Source of the DNA: Branchiostoma floridae | Lineage: Eukaryota; Chordata; Leptocardii; Amphioxiformes; Branchiostomatidae | DNA length: 64,000 bases | Direction: 5' to 3' | Assembly: GCF_000003815.2 (NCBI RefSeq) | Contig: NC_049985.1 | Span: 5,714,929-5,778,928, forward strand | Shown: one piece after another, positions 20,561 to 34,900 of the stretch | How the letters are laid out: each line of letters begins with the position of its first letter | Position numbering within the stretch: the first letter of the stretch is position 1 | The notes under the pieces: generated by a model | Told to the model about the DNA's origin: nothing | Database searches by the model: none | The model's input: only the letters and a program-made list of their open reading frames with translations | Made by a program: the position numbers and the translations under genes

Positions 20561-22916
20561 CAAACTCTTGACAAGTGCAAACCCTTGACAAGTGTGAGGT
20601 TTATCGACTTTTGTGAGTAAATGCAAGAGAAAAAAATAAAGCTAGTAACTCTTCTCTGTAGCACATTGGAACATTTCTACTTTTGTGGACGTGACAACAT
20701 TAACGTAACTCAGTGAAACATTATGGTATTTTAACGCTGAGCGATGGCTATGAGCCAGGAGGAACTATCCCAACAGCAAAGCAACGATCTCATACTTCCG
20801 TGAATGTAGAGTTTTCGTAAATTTGTTAATTAGCCATAGGCATAGCTATCGTCATTTTAGTGACCCTTCCTTTCCCTTCTTCCCTGAATCAATTCCCGCT
20901 CTCTTCCTGCCATACGGGGTCATTCGTCAGCTAAAGAACTGCATCTGTACCACATTACTTCCATAAAGAGGGTGCGACATGTAATACTGCTGCAGTACCT
21001 GAAACTACTGCTAGGGAGGCAGAGATTGCCATGTTTCTTTGAAACCAACATGTCAAAATTCGTACAAGTCTATCAAAAGGATCTTGAGTTATAGTCGCGA
21101 ACACACAAGTACAGGCCAAAAACTGTACCCACGTCAGAGATAAAACCTCTTAACCGGAGGTAATAACACGTGAATATGAATAAGTGCGGGTGGTACGGAT
21201 GTGTGTCCTTAGATGACACTTGTAGTGGTTAGAAGGCAAACTTGTCACTGGTTGCCAGGCATTCTTTCAAAGCCAAAATAAATGTTGATGATTTGCCTGA
21301 AGCGAAGGACAGATTTAGCAGCAAAATCATTCAGCTGATCCACACCTGTTTGTTGCAATGGTAAAGCCGGGCATTTTGTTGCTGACATTTCAAAAGAACT
21401 TTTCTTGGCACCACTTGACGATGTGTTTCTATCTAAAAAGTTGCAAAATTACCGTGAATTGTTTCGTTTGGCCACCCATGCTCACGGTTCATTGAAATTG
21501 ACCTTTAAAGTGCCAAATTTTAACTCAATAATACAACCCCAAGTCCAAGTATAGTCCAAAGGAAAGGTGATATATGTTAGACTGGCTTCTTGACAAATAG
21601 CAGTTTCTCAATCTAATACGTCTGCAAGCGTTGGCATTTTACGTGTTATCAACTTACCCTCACCAAACAAAGACCCTCACTATATCACTCTGGCTTCGAT
21701 AAAAGAAACCTCTCCCCCCCTCTGGGCGTAATCTTACAACCATTCATATCTTTCTCGGACAGATGCCAACATGGTAAGGTTTTAGAGCACTGTAATGATG
21801 AGATAACGACGTATAGAACTCCGAACTCGTCGAAAGTTTTCTATGATGGCGAGGCAATATTCATCAAATAGGTGCTTCTGAACCCTTCTTTCGAGAAGGT
21901 CATAATACCTGGTCCGTTTTGCGTGTTCTTTTCACAACGACAAATGTTACAGTGTCGGCAATTTATCATATTTGAAGAGCTGGTTTTAACATATTAATGG
22001 AACCTATCTATCAGACTTTTGTAATGATATAACACAAACGTCTACTTGGGATATTCTTCAAACATAACAAGCGGGAAGAGTCCAGCGGCCTTTTCATATG
22101 AAAGAAAAAGAATACGTCGTACCATGATTGTTAGAAACCAGCAATCCACACGTAGTTGTTTGAAGAAGTTACGATCAATATGCGGAGGAGTCAGATTTTG
22201 TCTCAACAGTCTAGAGGAATTGAAGACGCCAAACGTAGTTTAAGACAAGGAGTTTCCCCCTCAAATTGTCTAGAGTTTTGTAACATCACACATTTATGGT
22301 ACTTGAACGGTAGAAAAAATCCTTTGAATATGAATCACCCCTATCGTAAGCTATCAAATCAGAAAAACTGTAGTACTGCTCCGTAAAAAGTAGTACCGAT
22401 CCGACATTTTTCACCGAGACTACGTACATTTTCACACAGGATGTTTGTAAGTCCCTGTAGGATATTTTGTTTAGAAAAAGCTATTCTGATTGAACAATTT
22501 CAGCCGAAACGCCCCTGCAGTTCCCAAATCAACTGCTAAGTGGCCCAAATCGATCCCACCATGTCCCAATGTCAAACATCATCTGGCACTCATACATTAA
22601 GATCATAGCGCATCCAGGACAAAAGATACATTTAAAACACAGCAATTATAAGACTTCCTCTTTAATCGAGTGCTGTTTGGGATATATGCCAAGATAAATA
22701 TCACCCATGTAACCGTTACTCGAATAAGAAACGGGCTGTGCTGATGTTGGCAATTTTCGTATACGAGCTTTGAATTACTTTCCCCTGAGGGCTGGGTAAA
22801 GCGTAACGGTCGTGAAAATGTAATAATATTTCGTACCTTGTAGCGAAAATAAACCATTCTATAATAACGTTTGACAAGGGCTAGTCATATTTACGACGTC
22901 TAAAGAAAAACTGCCA
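20561..22916. other. Non-coding stretch
   Basis: No gene recognised. CGGCCTTTTCATATGAA near 22086 also occurs near 18405 with similar flanks, suggesting two members of an uncharacterised repeat family. Confidence 0.4.
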
Positions 22917-23092
22917 TAGAGAGAGAGGGAAGGAGAGAGAGGGAGGGAGGCATAGAGGTAGAGAGAGAGGGAGGGAGGGAGATGGAGAGGGAGAAAGGGG
23001 AGAGAGAAGGAGGGGGCAGAGAGGTAGAGAGGGAGAGAGAAGGAGGGAAAGAGGGAGGGAGAGAGAAGGATGGAGAGAAAGAGAGAGGGAGA
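22917..23092. repeat. GA-rich simple-sequence tract
   Basis: About 175 bases of nearly pure purine on the plus strand (GAGAGAGGGAAGG-type units). The long ORFs read through it on both strands are low-complexity artefacts. Such tracts can form triplex DNA; no function is implied. Confidence 0.9.
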
Positions 23093-24603
23093 ATCTGGGA
23101 TGCCAGTGCTACAGCATACATTTTCACAATTGTGTATAGAAAGATATTTGATGTTAGAAAATTAATATTGTCATCATCCAGAGATTAAGCTGTGCTCAGC
23201 TCGACTACTGTGCCCAGCTGTGTACCTTCCCAACTAAACCCTACTTAATCTTGTTACTAGTAACCGCTGGGTCTCACGGTCTACCGTTTTGCAGGCACTT
23301 AACACTCTTCAATCCATCACTATGTACAGGGATCCAATTGTCAATATCGTGAAGGTTTTTATGATCCCTCAAGCGTCCGACCTAAACCCCGCGTTCTTTG
23401 CAGCCAGGCAGACTTGGGAAATTAAACCTTCAACGGTTGATCCGCCGTGAAATGCCAACCCTGCGGACGGCACATATCATCAGGCTGTTGGTGTCATTAC
23501 GGCAAAAATGGCCCATTTTACCTGATGAAAGAGGTTTCCTGTATATTAAAGGCAACCTAAGCAATATTAGAGCATTAAAAGTGGAAAAAATCTGGAAAAG
23601 GCAATCTGTATGAGATTGATATCTACTGCACAATTTTCCCACATTTACATCATTGTTTCAAACTTTGAGTGGTTAAAAACGGCGTAGAAACACACCGCGC
23701 TAGGATTCCCTAAATATTGTAATCCACAAAAATTAGACTTCACTTTGTCCTCGCAACACTGCGGCATCAATATTTTGATCCTTGAATGTTGGTATGGAAT
23801 GGAGTTACTTCATCTAATTACGTAGAAAAGTGCCCCAGAAATTGAATTTGATAATTGGTGTTTGTACGTCTACGTAAGGTAGCAGTTATTCAAGCAACTG
23901 GAAAGAATTTGCAATTTATATAAGTAGCTTTTACCTTGCTTATCTTAATACCTGGGTGTCTTACCTTCATCGACGTAGTTGGTGCGTTTGTTTGTTAATT
24001 GTTCTTATTGTGTGGTAGCAACTTTGTGATGCATAGTTGAATCCTGCCAGATTGTAAGGCAGAAATGATGTAATAAGATGTGAAGTTGGTAGTCAGTGGT
24101 TTAGCTTTTGTCCAATGTTGTTCACAGGCAAATGGGAGGGCTACCCATCTATTTAAAGCTTGTTCCCTTGTTTCCTGTCCACCAACACCAATGTGAATGT
24201 TTTGGTATTATTCGTAAATAGATTACACAAAATATAAAACAACTATATAATGTCTATAACGTTCAGATAGGTCCCACTGACACTGTCTTTATAAATGTAC
24301 TGTGAATACGTCTCTACGGACAATCGCAATTATTTATTATCAGGAAAATATTTCTTTTTTTGTTTTGTTTTGTATTTGTTTTGAAACGGCTCGTGACACC
24401 CATGTGAATGCATCCATTACACTGAGCTCTTACAAAGCAGTTTGGAATTCAGCACCAAGGACATGTTGTGGTAGCTCCGTCTGAACGACAAGAATACTTA
24501 TAAGTCATATGGACTACAAGTAAACGTTATCTAATTTGTATATTCTTTGGTAGTTTGAAGTCAATGTTGTTACGGTACCACGTTGTGTTCCCTAGTAGTA
24601 GTA
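23093..24603. other. Non-coding stretch
   Basis: No gene recognised. At 23190-23240 a short stretch reads QLDYCAQLCTF, faintly reminiscent of LINE reverse transcriptase C-termini, but it is too short to call. Confidence 0.35.
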
Positions 24604-24811
24604 TACTCTCCAAGCAGAGGTTAGGCTCCAGCTGTTTTTTAACGTTTTTTTAGTCATTTTTATCGGGCTTTCTATTTTTTTGATATCTTGCTGTGTCAAA
24701 ACCTAGTTTGGCTGGCGTACTTCAAGACAAATGACAAAATAGAAAGCCCAATAAAAACGACTAAAAAAACGTTAAAAAAACAGCCGGAGCCTAACCTCTG
24801 CTTGGAGAGTA
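24604..24811. mobile_element. hAT-like MITE, copy 1
   Basis: 208 bp with long terminal inverted repeats starting TACTCTCCAAGCAGAGG and extending about 80 bases (TTAGGCTCC, TTTTTTAACG, ATCGGGCTTTCTATTTT). There is no ORF. It is inserted in a TAG microsatellite, which hides its target duplication. Copies 2 and 3 show 8 bp duplications, as in hAT transposons; the superfamily is inferred from that alone. Confidence 0.85.
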
Positions 24812-27800
24812 GTAGTAGTAGTCCACTGTGTTCTCCTGCTGCAGTGGCCTGGACATCCTGAAGCTGCAATGAGTCTTTCTTCAACTCTCTCCACTTTATC
24901 CTGTTCATAGAAGAAGTTTATTTGCAAGTTCGTGCCCGAGGGCTAATTGCAAGTACATGGTATACACATAGTGACAATGGACAGTCATAAACAATATTCT
25001 AATCTAATACTAGCGTTGGCTATTTCTAAACAGGTTGGGTTTGACTTCTTTTTTGGAAGCAGAGGGAGACGAAAAGCCCCACATATTTCTAAAATTTGTG
25101 GGTTCTGCGATTTCAAGAGAAAAGTGGCTTTCTGTACGTCTGTCAATGTGGGGAAGTTGGGATAATACTTTGTGACTTCTCTAAACAGAGTGATTCTTTC
25201 GGTTTCGTTGAATGAACATTTGGAAATGAAATAGCTTCTGTTCTTTCTTACCGCAATGGTGTGGGTCCTCTATCCTCCACACAGGTGGTATTGTACAGTA
25301 GTAGCTAGGAATTTTTGATCCGCGGATCCAGATGTGCTCCCTAAATAGAGTAGAATATGGCTAAGTGCACTTTTCCTCCAGCACACCCTTTGACTGCACC
25401 ACTTACAATGATTAAAACACTTGTGCACTACTCCTTCAAATCACGCCGACTGGGTTCACTGCATGGTTGGCAAGTATGAGTATTCACTCATGGCACACTC
25501 TCAAAGGAATCATTTGTTAACCTGAAAACGTCGCAACACGAAGAAAGCTGCGCTAATGATACCTTTGGGTATGCCTTTTGCAAACAAGCAAAAGGTTTCT
25601 AATGAAATACCTCAGCTAGTATTTGACATAGGTAGATAGATAAATCATTTTCTTTGAAGATGATTACTTTTCTTGTGATATTGCTGAGTATGTGGAAATT
25701 AATGGAATGAATTTGCCAAAGACGCACCAAAAATAGCCTACAAAATTAACTTCTTTAACTTTTTTCGGGTATCCAGTGTGTCCGTGTGTGACCCTATTTC
25801 CCTTATAACGTGCCTTCCCTAGCACTTTCTCTCACACTGACGTCATTCCCCGATCAATGTAAGCGCTTCTCTTTATCTCTGTTATTTTCCTTTTATTCTG
25901 ACTTTATGTTTCCTGCTGCTACTGCGGACCATGTCTTTTTGATAAATCAATACGATCGGAGCAGTTGGCCCATTTAGAGTAACTTTGGACCACACCAATT
26001 TCATTCCTTGGTTAACTGGTTCTGAAATTCTCCGCTTCTTTTTTATATGAAGAAAAAAAAAGAAATTGCAATGTAGCATCAGCTCTCATAATCCCTCTAG
26101 ATGTCATGATACAACCACAAGTAAACATACATGAATTTAAAGTGATTTAAGGAGATTACTAATGTAGCATCAGTAATCCTGACGTATATACTAATTAGAC
26201 TTCGGGTGTTCAGGACAATCATGAGAAGGCCTCTGTAACAATATTTTTTGATGTGGCAGTATTATGGCTCGTCGTGCAATAATGAGAGTTGATGTCAAGT
26301 ATCAATCCAAAATAATCATATTAGCCACCAACAGATTGAGATAGTCTTCTTAGTTGTTATATGTTTTCCATGCATACATTCGTGGTTGAAAATGCTTTGT
26401 TGAAATTATAATCAGTTATGTTGACTTTGTTGCATCTTTTGGTAGCTTGTGGGTGCCCGAGAGGATACGTCTTATGTTATTTTCAGTTTATCTTTCTGAC
26501 CCATTAATTTCCGGCAAATATGTGAAAACCAAGAATTCAACTTGATGTGGCCTTTCCCGTTCCTGTAACTGTCGACTGTGTTTGATTGATGGCTTTCTGA
26601 AATACGAGACGAGTATATGAAGACGTCTAAAACTTAAGTGGGACACAACATTTACATGGCGGTCGATAAATCTGCAGTTAGCATACATGTCAGCACGGAA
26701 AAATTGTGACGTCCCAGAGGAAATATCAGGGGAGAATCAGGCCACAGTAATGCGATCAACTCGTACCGATTTTATCAAATGGCCAATACATCGCAGGGGA
26801 TACCAGCTGATGGTATCGGCTTCATGTCACTTAGCTGTTCGCAATGAAGATGTCAGTAGATGAGGGTATGACATGCGTATGGAAGCGATAGACAATGATA
26901 AGCTGAGAGTTTTGATGTTTTTTATCAATCAACAATATGAACACTCTGTTACGCATAGACATACATATCTGAATGCGCACTAAATCTCAGAATGACTACC
27001 TTTGTAACATGTTTCTGTAAATATTGAATGTTACGTCCGTACAGATTATTAACCTAATTAATGCGTCCAAACTTTTTCATGTTATTACATGTAAGCAGTG
27101 TTCTAACAAATCATTTTTAGCCACACAACCGACCAAGTTTTATAGTGATTTTCCTGTAAGGTGTGTGCAGGTATGTAAATACCATCATAATTCAGACTGT
27201 ATTGTTTCAAGTCTGCGAAGTGGTGTACTGAATAAAGATTTCAACAGGAGATGCCTAATAATGAAGTCTGTTAAGTGCGCTTCGTCGTGCCAGCTGGCTG
27301 TCAATTAATCACGAAGGAACAGCAAATGCAGGAAGCTTGTACTTGGGTGTTCTCTGGCACGCCTGAAAGGTTACGGGAAGATGCGACTATGACCTACTTT
27401 CTTCGATCGAACCGTTACGTTGACCTGGGCGGTGGCGAGTCCGTCCAATTGCTAAGGGCAGACAGTCTGGGTGACATGGCATTAGACTTAAGTGCATAAC
27501 ACACAACATCGTACCACAAGCTTCTTCAGTTCATGATCAGAAATCGGTTTACCATAGATGGTGACCTCCAATACGGACAAAAAAAGGTTCAGCATTGCTT
27601 TCATCGATGAGTCTGGTATTTCATTTGTATTCTAGTGAATTTGTGAACTGTTCACGTTCGCTGAAAACGTGTTACATATGATGAATACCATTAAAGTTAT
27701 ACATCGAAGTCACAATGTCAAAACCATTAACTTTCTTGCGAAGTTATGAAAGGCGATGAATTTCAAATAACAAGGCAAACACATGAATGAAAACAATGAC

Positions 27801-28800
27801 AATGTTGTTCCTGTAGCAATTCCAATATTCAAATTGTTCATCGTATGCTGTTTTTGGGGTGACATCTTTAAAAATTATTTCCATTCACATGTTGGTACAC
27901 AGCAACAAGAAACTAAGTGGTAATTTGACACCTTTATGGTCATAAAATATGGATCAAAGCACCGAAGCCTTAACGGAAACCGGCGTCCATATCCCTCACA
28001 CTTTTGTTCCTTTCACCGCGCTGCAAAGTGTCTTTTTGTTCCGCAGCCGAACCGTCAGATCGGGTGCAGGTCTACTTCAACTTCAGTCGGTATTCTAACC
28101 CGTACGCTGAGCCCTTTCTTCAATAATTCAGTCTGCAAAAACATCGTGGGAATACTGAATACAGGTACAACACTGCACGGAAGAGGTTAGAGGTGGTGCT
28201 CGATATGCTATATCGCCTGTCATAAAATCATAGAGACGCTATAAAAAGTGTTGTACTAACAAATATGTATTTTTCGTTCGCTGCAATCGCACTATCTAAT
28301 ACTATGTACAATAGACTTTATTCAAAGACAATTAAATCCGTAACTGGATAATATTCGGATACTTATTCATCACGTCTTCTTCAATGCTACTAGAATGGAC
28401 TGTCAGAATGAGTCAATACATGTAACTGGAAAACTTGTTGAACAGATTTAGATGAAGGGAAACATTACATTTATACTTTTCTCGGTTTTAAACATATACA
28501 ACTGCTTCCCTTCCAGCTAAAAGAGCAGAAGAAACCCCGCCATGCCATTAATAATACACCAACGGTTCCAGACAGGTTGCTCATTTGAAGTTGGCCAATC
28601 AGACCAGAGCCGGCACCCCGCAGTGCGCGAGAGTTGCACCTCGATGACATTCGTCGTGCTAGTTAGAGGTAATGGTGCACCTGATCCACCGTTCTCGGCA
28701 AGACATACAAGTCTTCCACCGCGTTCATTGCGATTGAACTCATCCGTTTGTACGTCTTTTCGATGATAGTCACATGACGATGGATCTAGGTGAATGTTTG
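24812..28800. other. Non-coding stretch
   Basis: About 4 kb without a recognisable exon, RNA gene or well-defined repeat. Open frames here are short and AT-driven. Confidence 0.4.
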
Positions 28801-28817
28801 CTGCGTCTTTTAAGCGA

Positions 28818-28823
28818 TATATA
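28818..28823 (+). promoter_or_regulatory. Candidate TATA box of the TMEM272-like gene
   Basis: TATATA followed by a GC-richer stretch (28850-28920) and an ATG exon at 28977. The spacing would place transcription start near 28848. It stands or falls with the provisional first exon. Confidence 0.3.
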
Positions 28824-28976
28824 CGTGTAGAACTGCAGTCATTCTAGGAGCGGCCTCGTAGCGGGGGGCGCGAAGACTAGCGGTGGAGCCAAGGCGTCGT
28901 GCAACGGGAGAGGAAGCTTTCTTCTACCCGTTGCCTGTTCTTTTCTTCTCCACACGAGGAAACATACAAGGGAACC

Positions 28977-31900
28977 ATGCGACAGGTAGGCCAAATTAGC
29001 TTATAGGTCTATTGTACAAGCTAACAAGGGTAAAACCCATGCCATACTGAGGAGGGCATAAGAATCCTTGCGAAAAGTTGTAGTTTTGCCGGCTTCTCGA
29101 GCGTTTGTTTTAACGTGTTATGGCATACCACAAGTGGCCAAGTCTTTCCTGAAATACCATGTCTGATGAACAAGAAGTTAAATTATCATTCATGGTCGCT
29201 CTATTCTATGATGGTCAATTTGGAGGTTGTTGAATCTACCAACCACCGCGAGCAATGTCAGGAAAAGCACATTGTCTTTTATGCATTGTGCTTCCTATGC
29301 ATTCAATACGTATGTGCAACTCTCAGCAGCGATTGCATCGACTTCTTTATGTGTCTTCGGCTGTAATCAGTCCTCATATCCCGGGTTGTTTGGGGTGAAA
29401 GGTATTTTGGTGGCACAATTATCGTCCGCTGCTTGTAAATATTTGATGGAAAGGCTTGCCGTCTGCGGTAATTATGCCGATTGCTCGCCGCTGCTCTGCA
29501 GACTAATGACACGTCTCCCATCCGGCGTGAGCGCTGTTCGGGGGGATTATGCACGATAAGTACACGTTTGGGGTGAACTATTCCCCACTTACGGCGGTTA
29601 GGACCCCTCTCCATTCAGACGGCGATCTCTGTGCGACCGTACAGCGACCAAGTTGGATATGTGTGACCCTTGTAAAGTTCACAATTGGAACATGATGCAC
29701 AGAAAATGTAAAAGCATGATTCAAAAGACAAAAAAAACGCAGAAAACAGAAACTACTAGCTCTTTATCAAGCGATTTGTTAAATGTATGGTCACCCAGCA
29801 GTCGCAGCCTCTAGTGACAAGGCGATGTTGGGTGGGTTCACACTTGCGTATATATTCAAGTCCGTATGAGGTCTGTGTGGAATTATTAGCCTCTACCAGG
29901 CTCTACCAGGCTCCAAGGGTCGATGGAAAACTAGTAGAAATTAGACAAATACAGACAGACAACATGCCAGAGGCGCTAGCTGACCAAGGGATTTTACTTG
30001 CGACCCAGCTAAATCTGTTTGGCATGTTATCTATATTTCCCCAATTTCCAGCGACCTTACTGTCGTTTACTAGCATGGTATTGGAGGGGGGCAGAACCAG
30101 TTGAAGTGTTGTAGGTCCTATACGAAGAAACTAACCTATATGAACAAGTTGCGCAGGCTATGCTTACTCATGATATGGGTTATTTAACGTCTCCAGTTAT
30201 GAATTAAATCAAAATTATCATTTATCAATCTGGAATGACTGTAAAATTAAACAAATAGCAAAAACCATAAAGCTTTCATGCATACTTTCAAAGTAGAATG
30301 GTGCTGTATATACCGTAAATATGATTTTATATGTTGCGCCCTTTAACCTCATATAAGAAGAGCCATGAACACGCTGACCTATTTTGTAGCCTGCATTACC
30401 AGCAGATCTCCACGCTCCCAGCGGTGGGATAACTCAGTATTAATAGAGCTGTTTGACTGAGGTGTTACTGATTTGATCAATGTTTGTAGGAGTTATGAGC
30501 ATAGATCTCAGTCCTACCACTCAATATCGTTCACGCGAAGTAAAGATCAAATCGAAAAACCATTCAAGAGAGTTCGAAACCCAACAGATTCTCTCAAGTG
30601 TTTTAAAATAAGGATCATAAAGTGTAGTAACATACGAATCATAAACTGTTGAAGAAAATCCGCGGTGATAATTTTGTCAAATATTGTTACGATAAGGCTT
30701 AGGAAAATGTTGTGTTGCGCCAGCGGTCGACCTAAAAAGGCTAGTCGGTAGGTTTTTGGTAGGGTCGGTTATGTATCCAGAAACATATTGTTTTTTTTTA
30801 TGCCTAAGTAGTTGGATTTGTAGACTGTAAACTCTGTGAAATATGCTTTCAGAGAAGACATCATAGATCAACATGCTGCTTACACGTTTCTGGTATGCAG
30901 TATCAAGTTCTGACTTATGAGGTGCCTTTGTTTGACGTTTACTCTCCAATAAATAACGGCTTATATCGGATACGGTGAAATCTGCGCTGCCCCCTGAGGT
31001 ACGATATATCGGCGCAGTTATCATTTTGGCACTGTTTGGTCCGCTTGCATGTCATGGAATGTACATCATTGACATTTTACGACAAAAGAGCGACTGGAGA
31101 ATGGACACATCACGACAGCGTGTGTGTGACTAAAATCCAAATGAAACACTGAATTAACAAGAGTTCGTAGACCTCAGGCCTGCATGAAATGTATTGGGTT
31201 TCTGTAGACCTATTGTGTATTTTTGCCTTTTTGTCTGTGGTACGTGGTTGGAAAAATGAGCTTTTTACTGTGTTGGTTGTGCACCATGCAAAAGTCTGAC
31301 TCTGAAATTCCATTTTCTGAATTTGTAAGTTTGGACAGGGATGAACATTACTTATTTTGGATTTCTTAAGTATGTAACCAACCACAGTACTTTGAAGTTG
31401 TTGAGACGCTACCTTTTTTTGTCTCAGATGGCCCATGCACATGTAGTTACTCTGTCACATGATATACTAATATCTTCCTATTTCAATGTACTGACCTAAT
31501 GCAGCTGCTAAGTCTCCTTGGTTTGTGTTCTTCCAATGATATTCATCAAAGATTTATTTCTGGGGTGTTATTCACTTGACATCGGAATGTTACTCGCATA
31601 ATTTGACCAATGATACTTTTATCTGTAGTTCCATAGACATTAGACAACATGAATAGTGGTAGCCCCCATGCAGCAGCAACAGTTAGTCCCCAGGGTGGTA
31701 TGATATTTTCATTCAATCCATCCAACCCAAACCTAAATCTCCTGTAGTATCTAAGCCAAATTTAACAGCATGATTTACTATGAAAAATGTCCTTGTCAAT
31801 CCCATTTATAGATGGCAAGCTGCTGGCAATGGAAGCTTTGAAAAGTTCAGAAGCTGTTGTAGTCAAAGCAAACACTCAGCAAACATCCCCACAAACCAAT

Positions 31901-34900
31901 GAGCAGTTGCTTAGAAGGGGAATTTCATCATATATTTGCCGCGACAAAATGCAACAAACGATACTGAATTTAAAACAGAACAAAGCTAAGCCTCCACCAC
32001 TTAACCCTGCCTGTACCATAGATTAAGCAGGCCCAAAAACCAAGCGAATATGACTAGCCCAAAACAACAAATTACCTGTATACAGTATGGAATTGGAAAT
32101 GGCATTACCAAAGAAACAAAAAGAAACACAGGACAAATCATACACATACCTTTCTCTTATGCCCACACTCTATACAGTTCTCCTCCACATTAGAAAATTG
32201 CATCTTCTTCTGTTTAAGTTCAAGTTCAACCATGATTGCCAACAGGGTAAAGGAACTTGTACCGGAACTTAAAACTCAGTACTATACAGCTCTAGAAACA
32301 CCACAAAGAGTAATAAGCAAACTCCAATTATACCTGACCAACAGATATATAATCTGGCACACTCCCGTCATCTGGCAAACTGTCAGTGCCACTAAGTAAC
32401 CTGATACATTGAAGGTGGCCCAGGCCAGATGATGGTTCTACACCCAACCATAATCTGTTTTTAAAACCAAGCAGATATTGGGAGGATGCCCCAACCACAC
32501 TAAAACAGGGTCAACCTATACAGTATCAAGTTCAAGCACTAGGAGGCCCAAAATCAAACCTGACCACCAGGACACCACAAACAACTCACGTATCAAATGG
32601 CAACACAATGGCACCTTGCGTTCCGGAGATACAGCGCACGCCCCGTGCCCGCACAAAAGGTAACCTAAAATGTCAAGTTCAAGCACCAAGGGCGCCAAAA
32701 TCAAAATTGAGCATTATTCAGCCACCGCCGACACATGTGCCAAATATCATCGCGCCAGCACCAGCCGTTCAGAAGATATAACTCCGGAAATACCCCTCCC
32801 GGACACAAAATTCGACCTGCCGGGTCAAGTTCAAACGCGACAAGGCCCAAAGTCAATCCTAGGCAACAGGCAACAACCCCCCACCCATGCACCAAAAATC
32901 GTCGCAATCGCGCGTATCGTTCCGGACACACAGCGCCAAAAGTGCCCCCAAAACACCAAAAATGCCACCTTCAATGTCAAGGTCAAGCGCCAGGAGGCCC
33001 AAAATCACACCTGAGTGTCAGGCTACCACCCCCAACCCACGTACCAAAAATCGTCGTGCTCGCACCATCCGTTCACGAGATACAGCGCCCTACATCCCCG
33101 GCTACCGAAAAGTTTCCACCAGCATCAAAACCATACCTGCATACATGCAGGTAAAAAGGGATTGTAATTTCTCTTTGCATTGTTATTTATCACTACCAAC
33201 GAGAACTAGGACTTTTTTTAAAGTTATACAAATCAAGAGAAAACAGACCAGTTGGAGAATTAAGGATTGATCAAGAGTTGATAAACTTTTTGCAAACAGT
33301 GTGGTACTGTTTTCAACAGAATATTTTCCACACCCACTTCTAATTACATGTACATTGTCTGGTGCAAGAGAATAGCGCCTGATACCCCAGTATCCACCAT
33401 ATCATTATCAGATGAGTGCCCACTATCGTCCTTCCCATCAGTATCTCTGCTTCCATCGCAGAGCCGTGTTTCCGTGGCACAGTTCTCCGTAACGACATAA
33501 CAGATCGATCTGCACTGAGACGTTGACTTGTCCCGAGAGAGGGCGGCAAAGTCTCCCCTTGTCAACGAGTATCCCAGTCGGTATGTTTTCAACAAACAAA
33601 CAACCCGTTAGTTCCATCTATCATTTATCTTGTCATTACCAATCTTCTTGTAGCTGAGATGAATTACTACTTGCAAACGTTGCAGGTGGACAAAATAAAG
33701 CTTCTTATCTTCCGCCTGAATCTAACATATTGGCCACTTAAAGACAAGTGACCTTGCTTTATCTGATTTCTTGAAGAAAACGGATGACTTCATTAGTAAC
33801 ATGTATGCCAGTATACTAGTATACCAGGTAGAACAATCCCAAAATGCCATTGCTGGAACCCAGCTGTTGGTCTACCAGAGATGTGTACATATATGTGCAA
33901 TTTGCATTGTAGAGTACTGTAAATGCAGAAACTTTCGCGGTGGTTAAATGTTCGCGGTTTTCGCGGTGGCCGCGCACTTCACCGCGAGCTTAAAACCACA
34001 TTTTCCATAGCAGTAAGAGACTGCAGTGCATTGTGCTACCGCGAACTTAAAACCACAGCAAAAAGTCCCATGTCTCGATACCGCGAAATTAAATCCCCGC
34101 GAACTTAGGTTATTTAAATCTTTGCAAGTCTTTAAAGATTGATCACACAAAACGTGTACAAATAAGATTACGTAGAAGTCAGTGATAGGAATAAAATTAT
34201 CAAGGACAGTGTATGTCACAGCTCGTTCTGCCAATTTTTCTTCATTTTCAAAATCATTTTCACAAGGTTTAAGACTCTTTGATAACGTTTTCAACTCGTT
34301 ATAAAATAATGAAGATATATCATCCCCTGAGAGTGTTGAACACTTACCGCTGTCATCTTCAAGTGCTGAATACTAATTGAAAATGATCACTAGAATGGTA
34401 ACACCTTGTAATGGTACTAGTATTTACAACCAAACTCGAATACTAAAGAAAGGTTGACTGCAATACCCAGTAGTGCTGACTGGGCTTAAAAACAGCATGA
34501 AGGGGAAGCGTAATCTCCAAGAAGATCTGCTGTGGCGTTACAGTATCCACGTGCCAAACAATACCCAGCAGGCCCACGCTGGATGGATGGATACTGTCTT
34601 GCCAACGTAGATTCAAGATAAGGTACCAACAAACTATAGGGAAAAACTATAACCAAAGAAGATGTAGGGAAATGGTTTTCGTAATTGCAGAAAATCATTT
34701 GACATTATACTTTGATAACAGTAAGATACGCGACGATTTTGACATTAATTTTGTACCATTACAATTGGTAACTGTGATGCTTTCGACGGATCTCTTTGCC
34801 AGCGAGCAGTCAAATCCTTTTCAAAATGGTCTTCAGATTCATCCCGCTTTCTTAACTACTTGCATAATAGGCACCACACAATAACATAGGTGGGCTGTGT

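Noticed and set aside
22900-23188. ORFs of 68 and 75 codons in the GA-rich tract
   Set aside because: Low-complexity reading of a purine microsatellite on both strands.
23190-23240. LINE reverse transcriptase fragment (QLDYC motif)
   Set aside because: Only about ten residues resemble the motif and no RT core follows in any frame.
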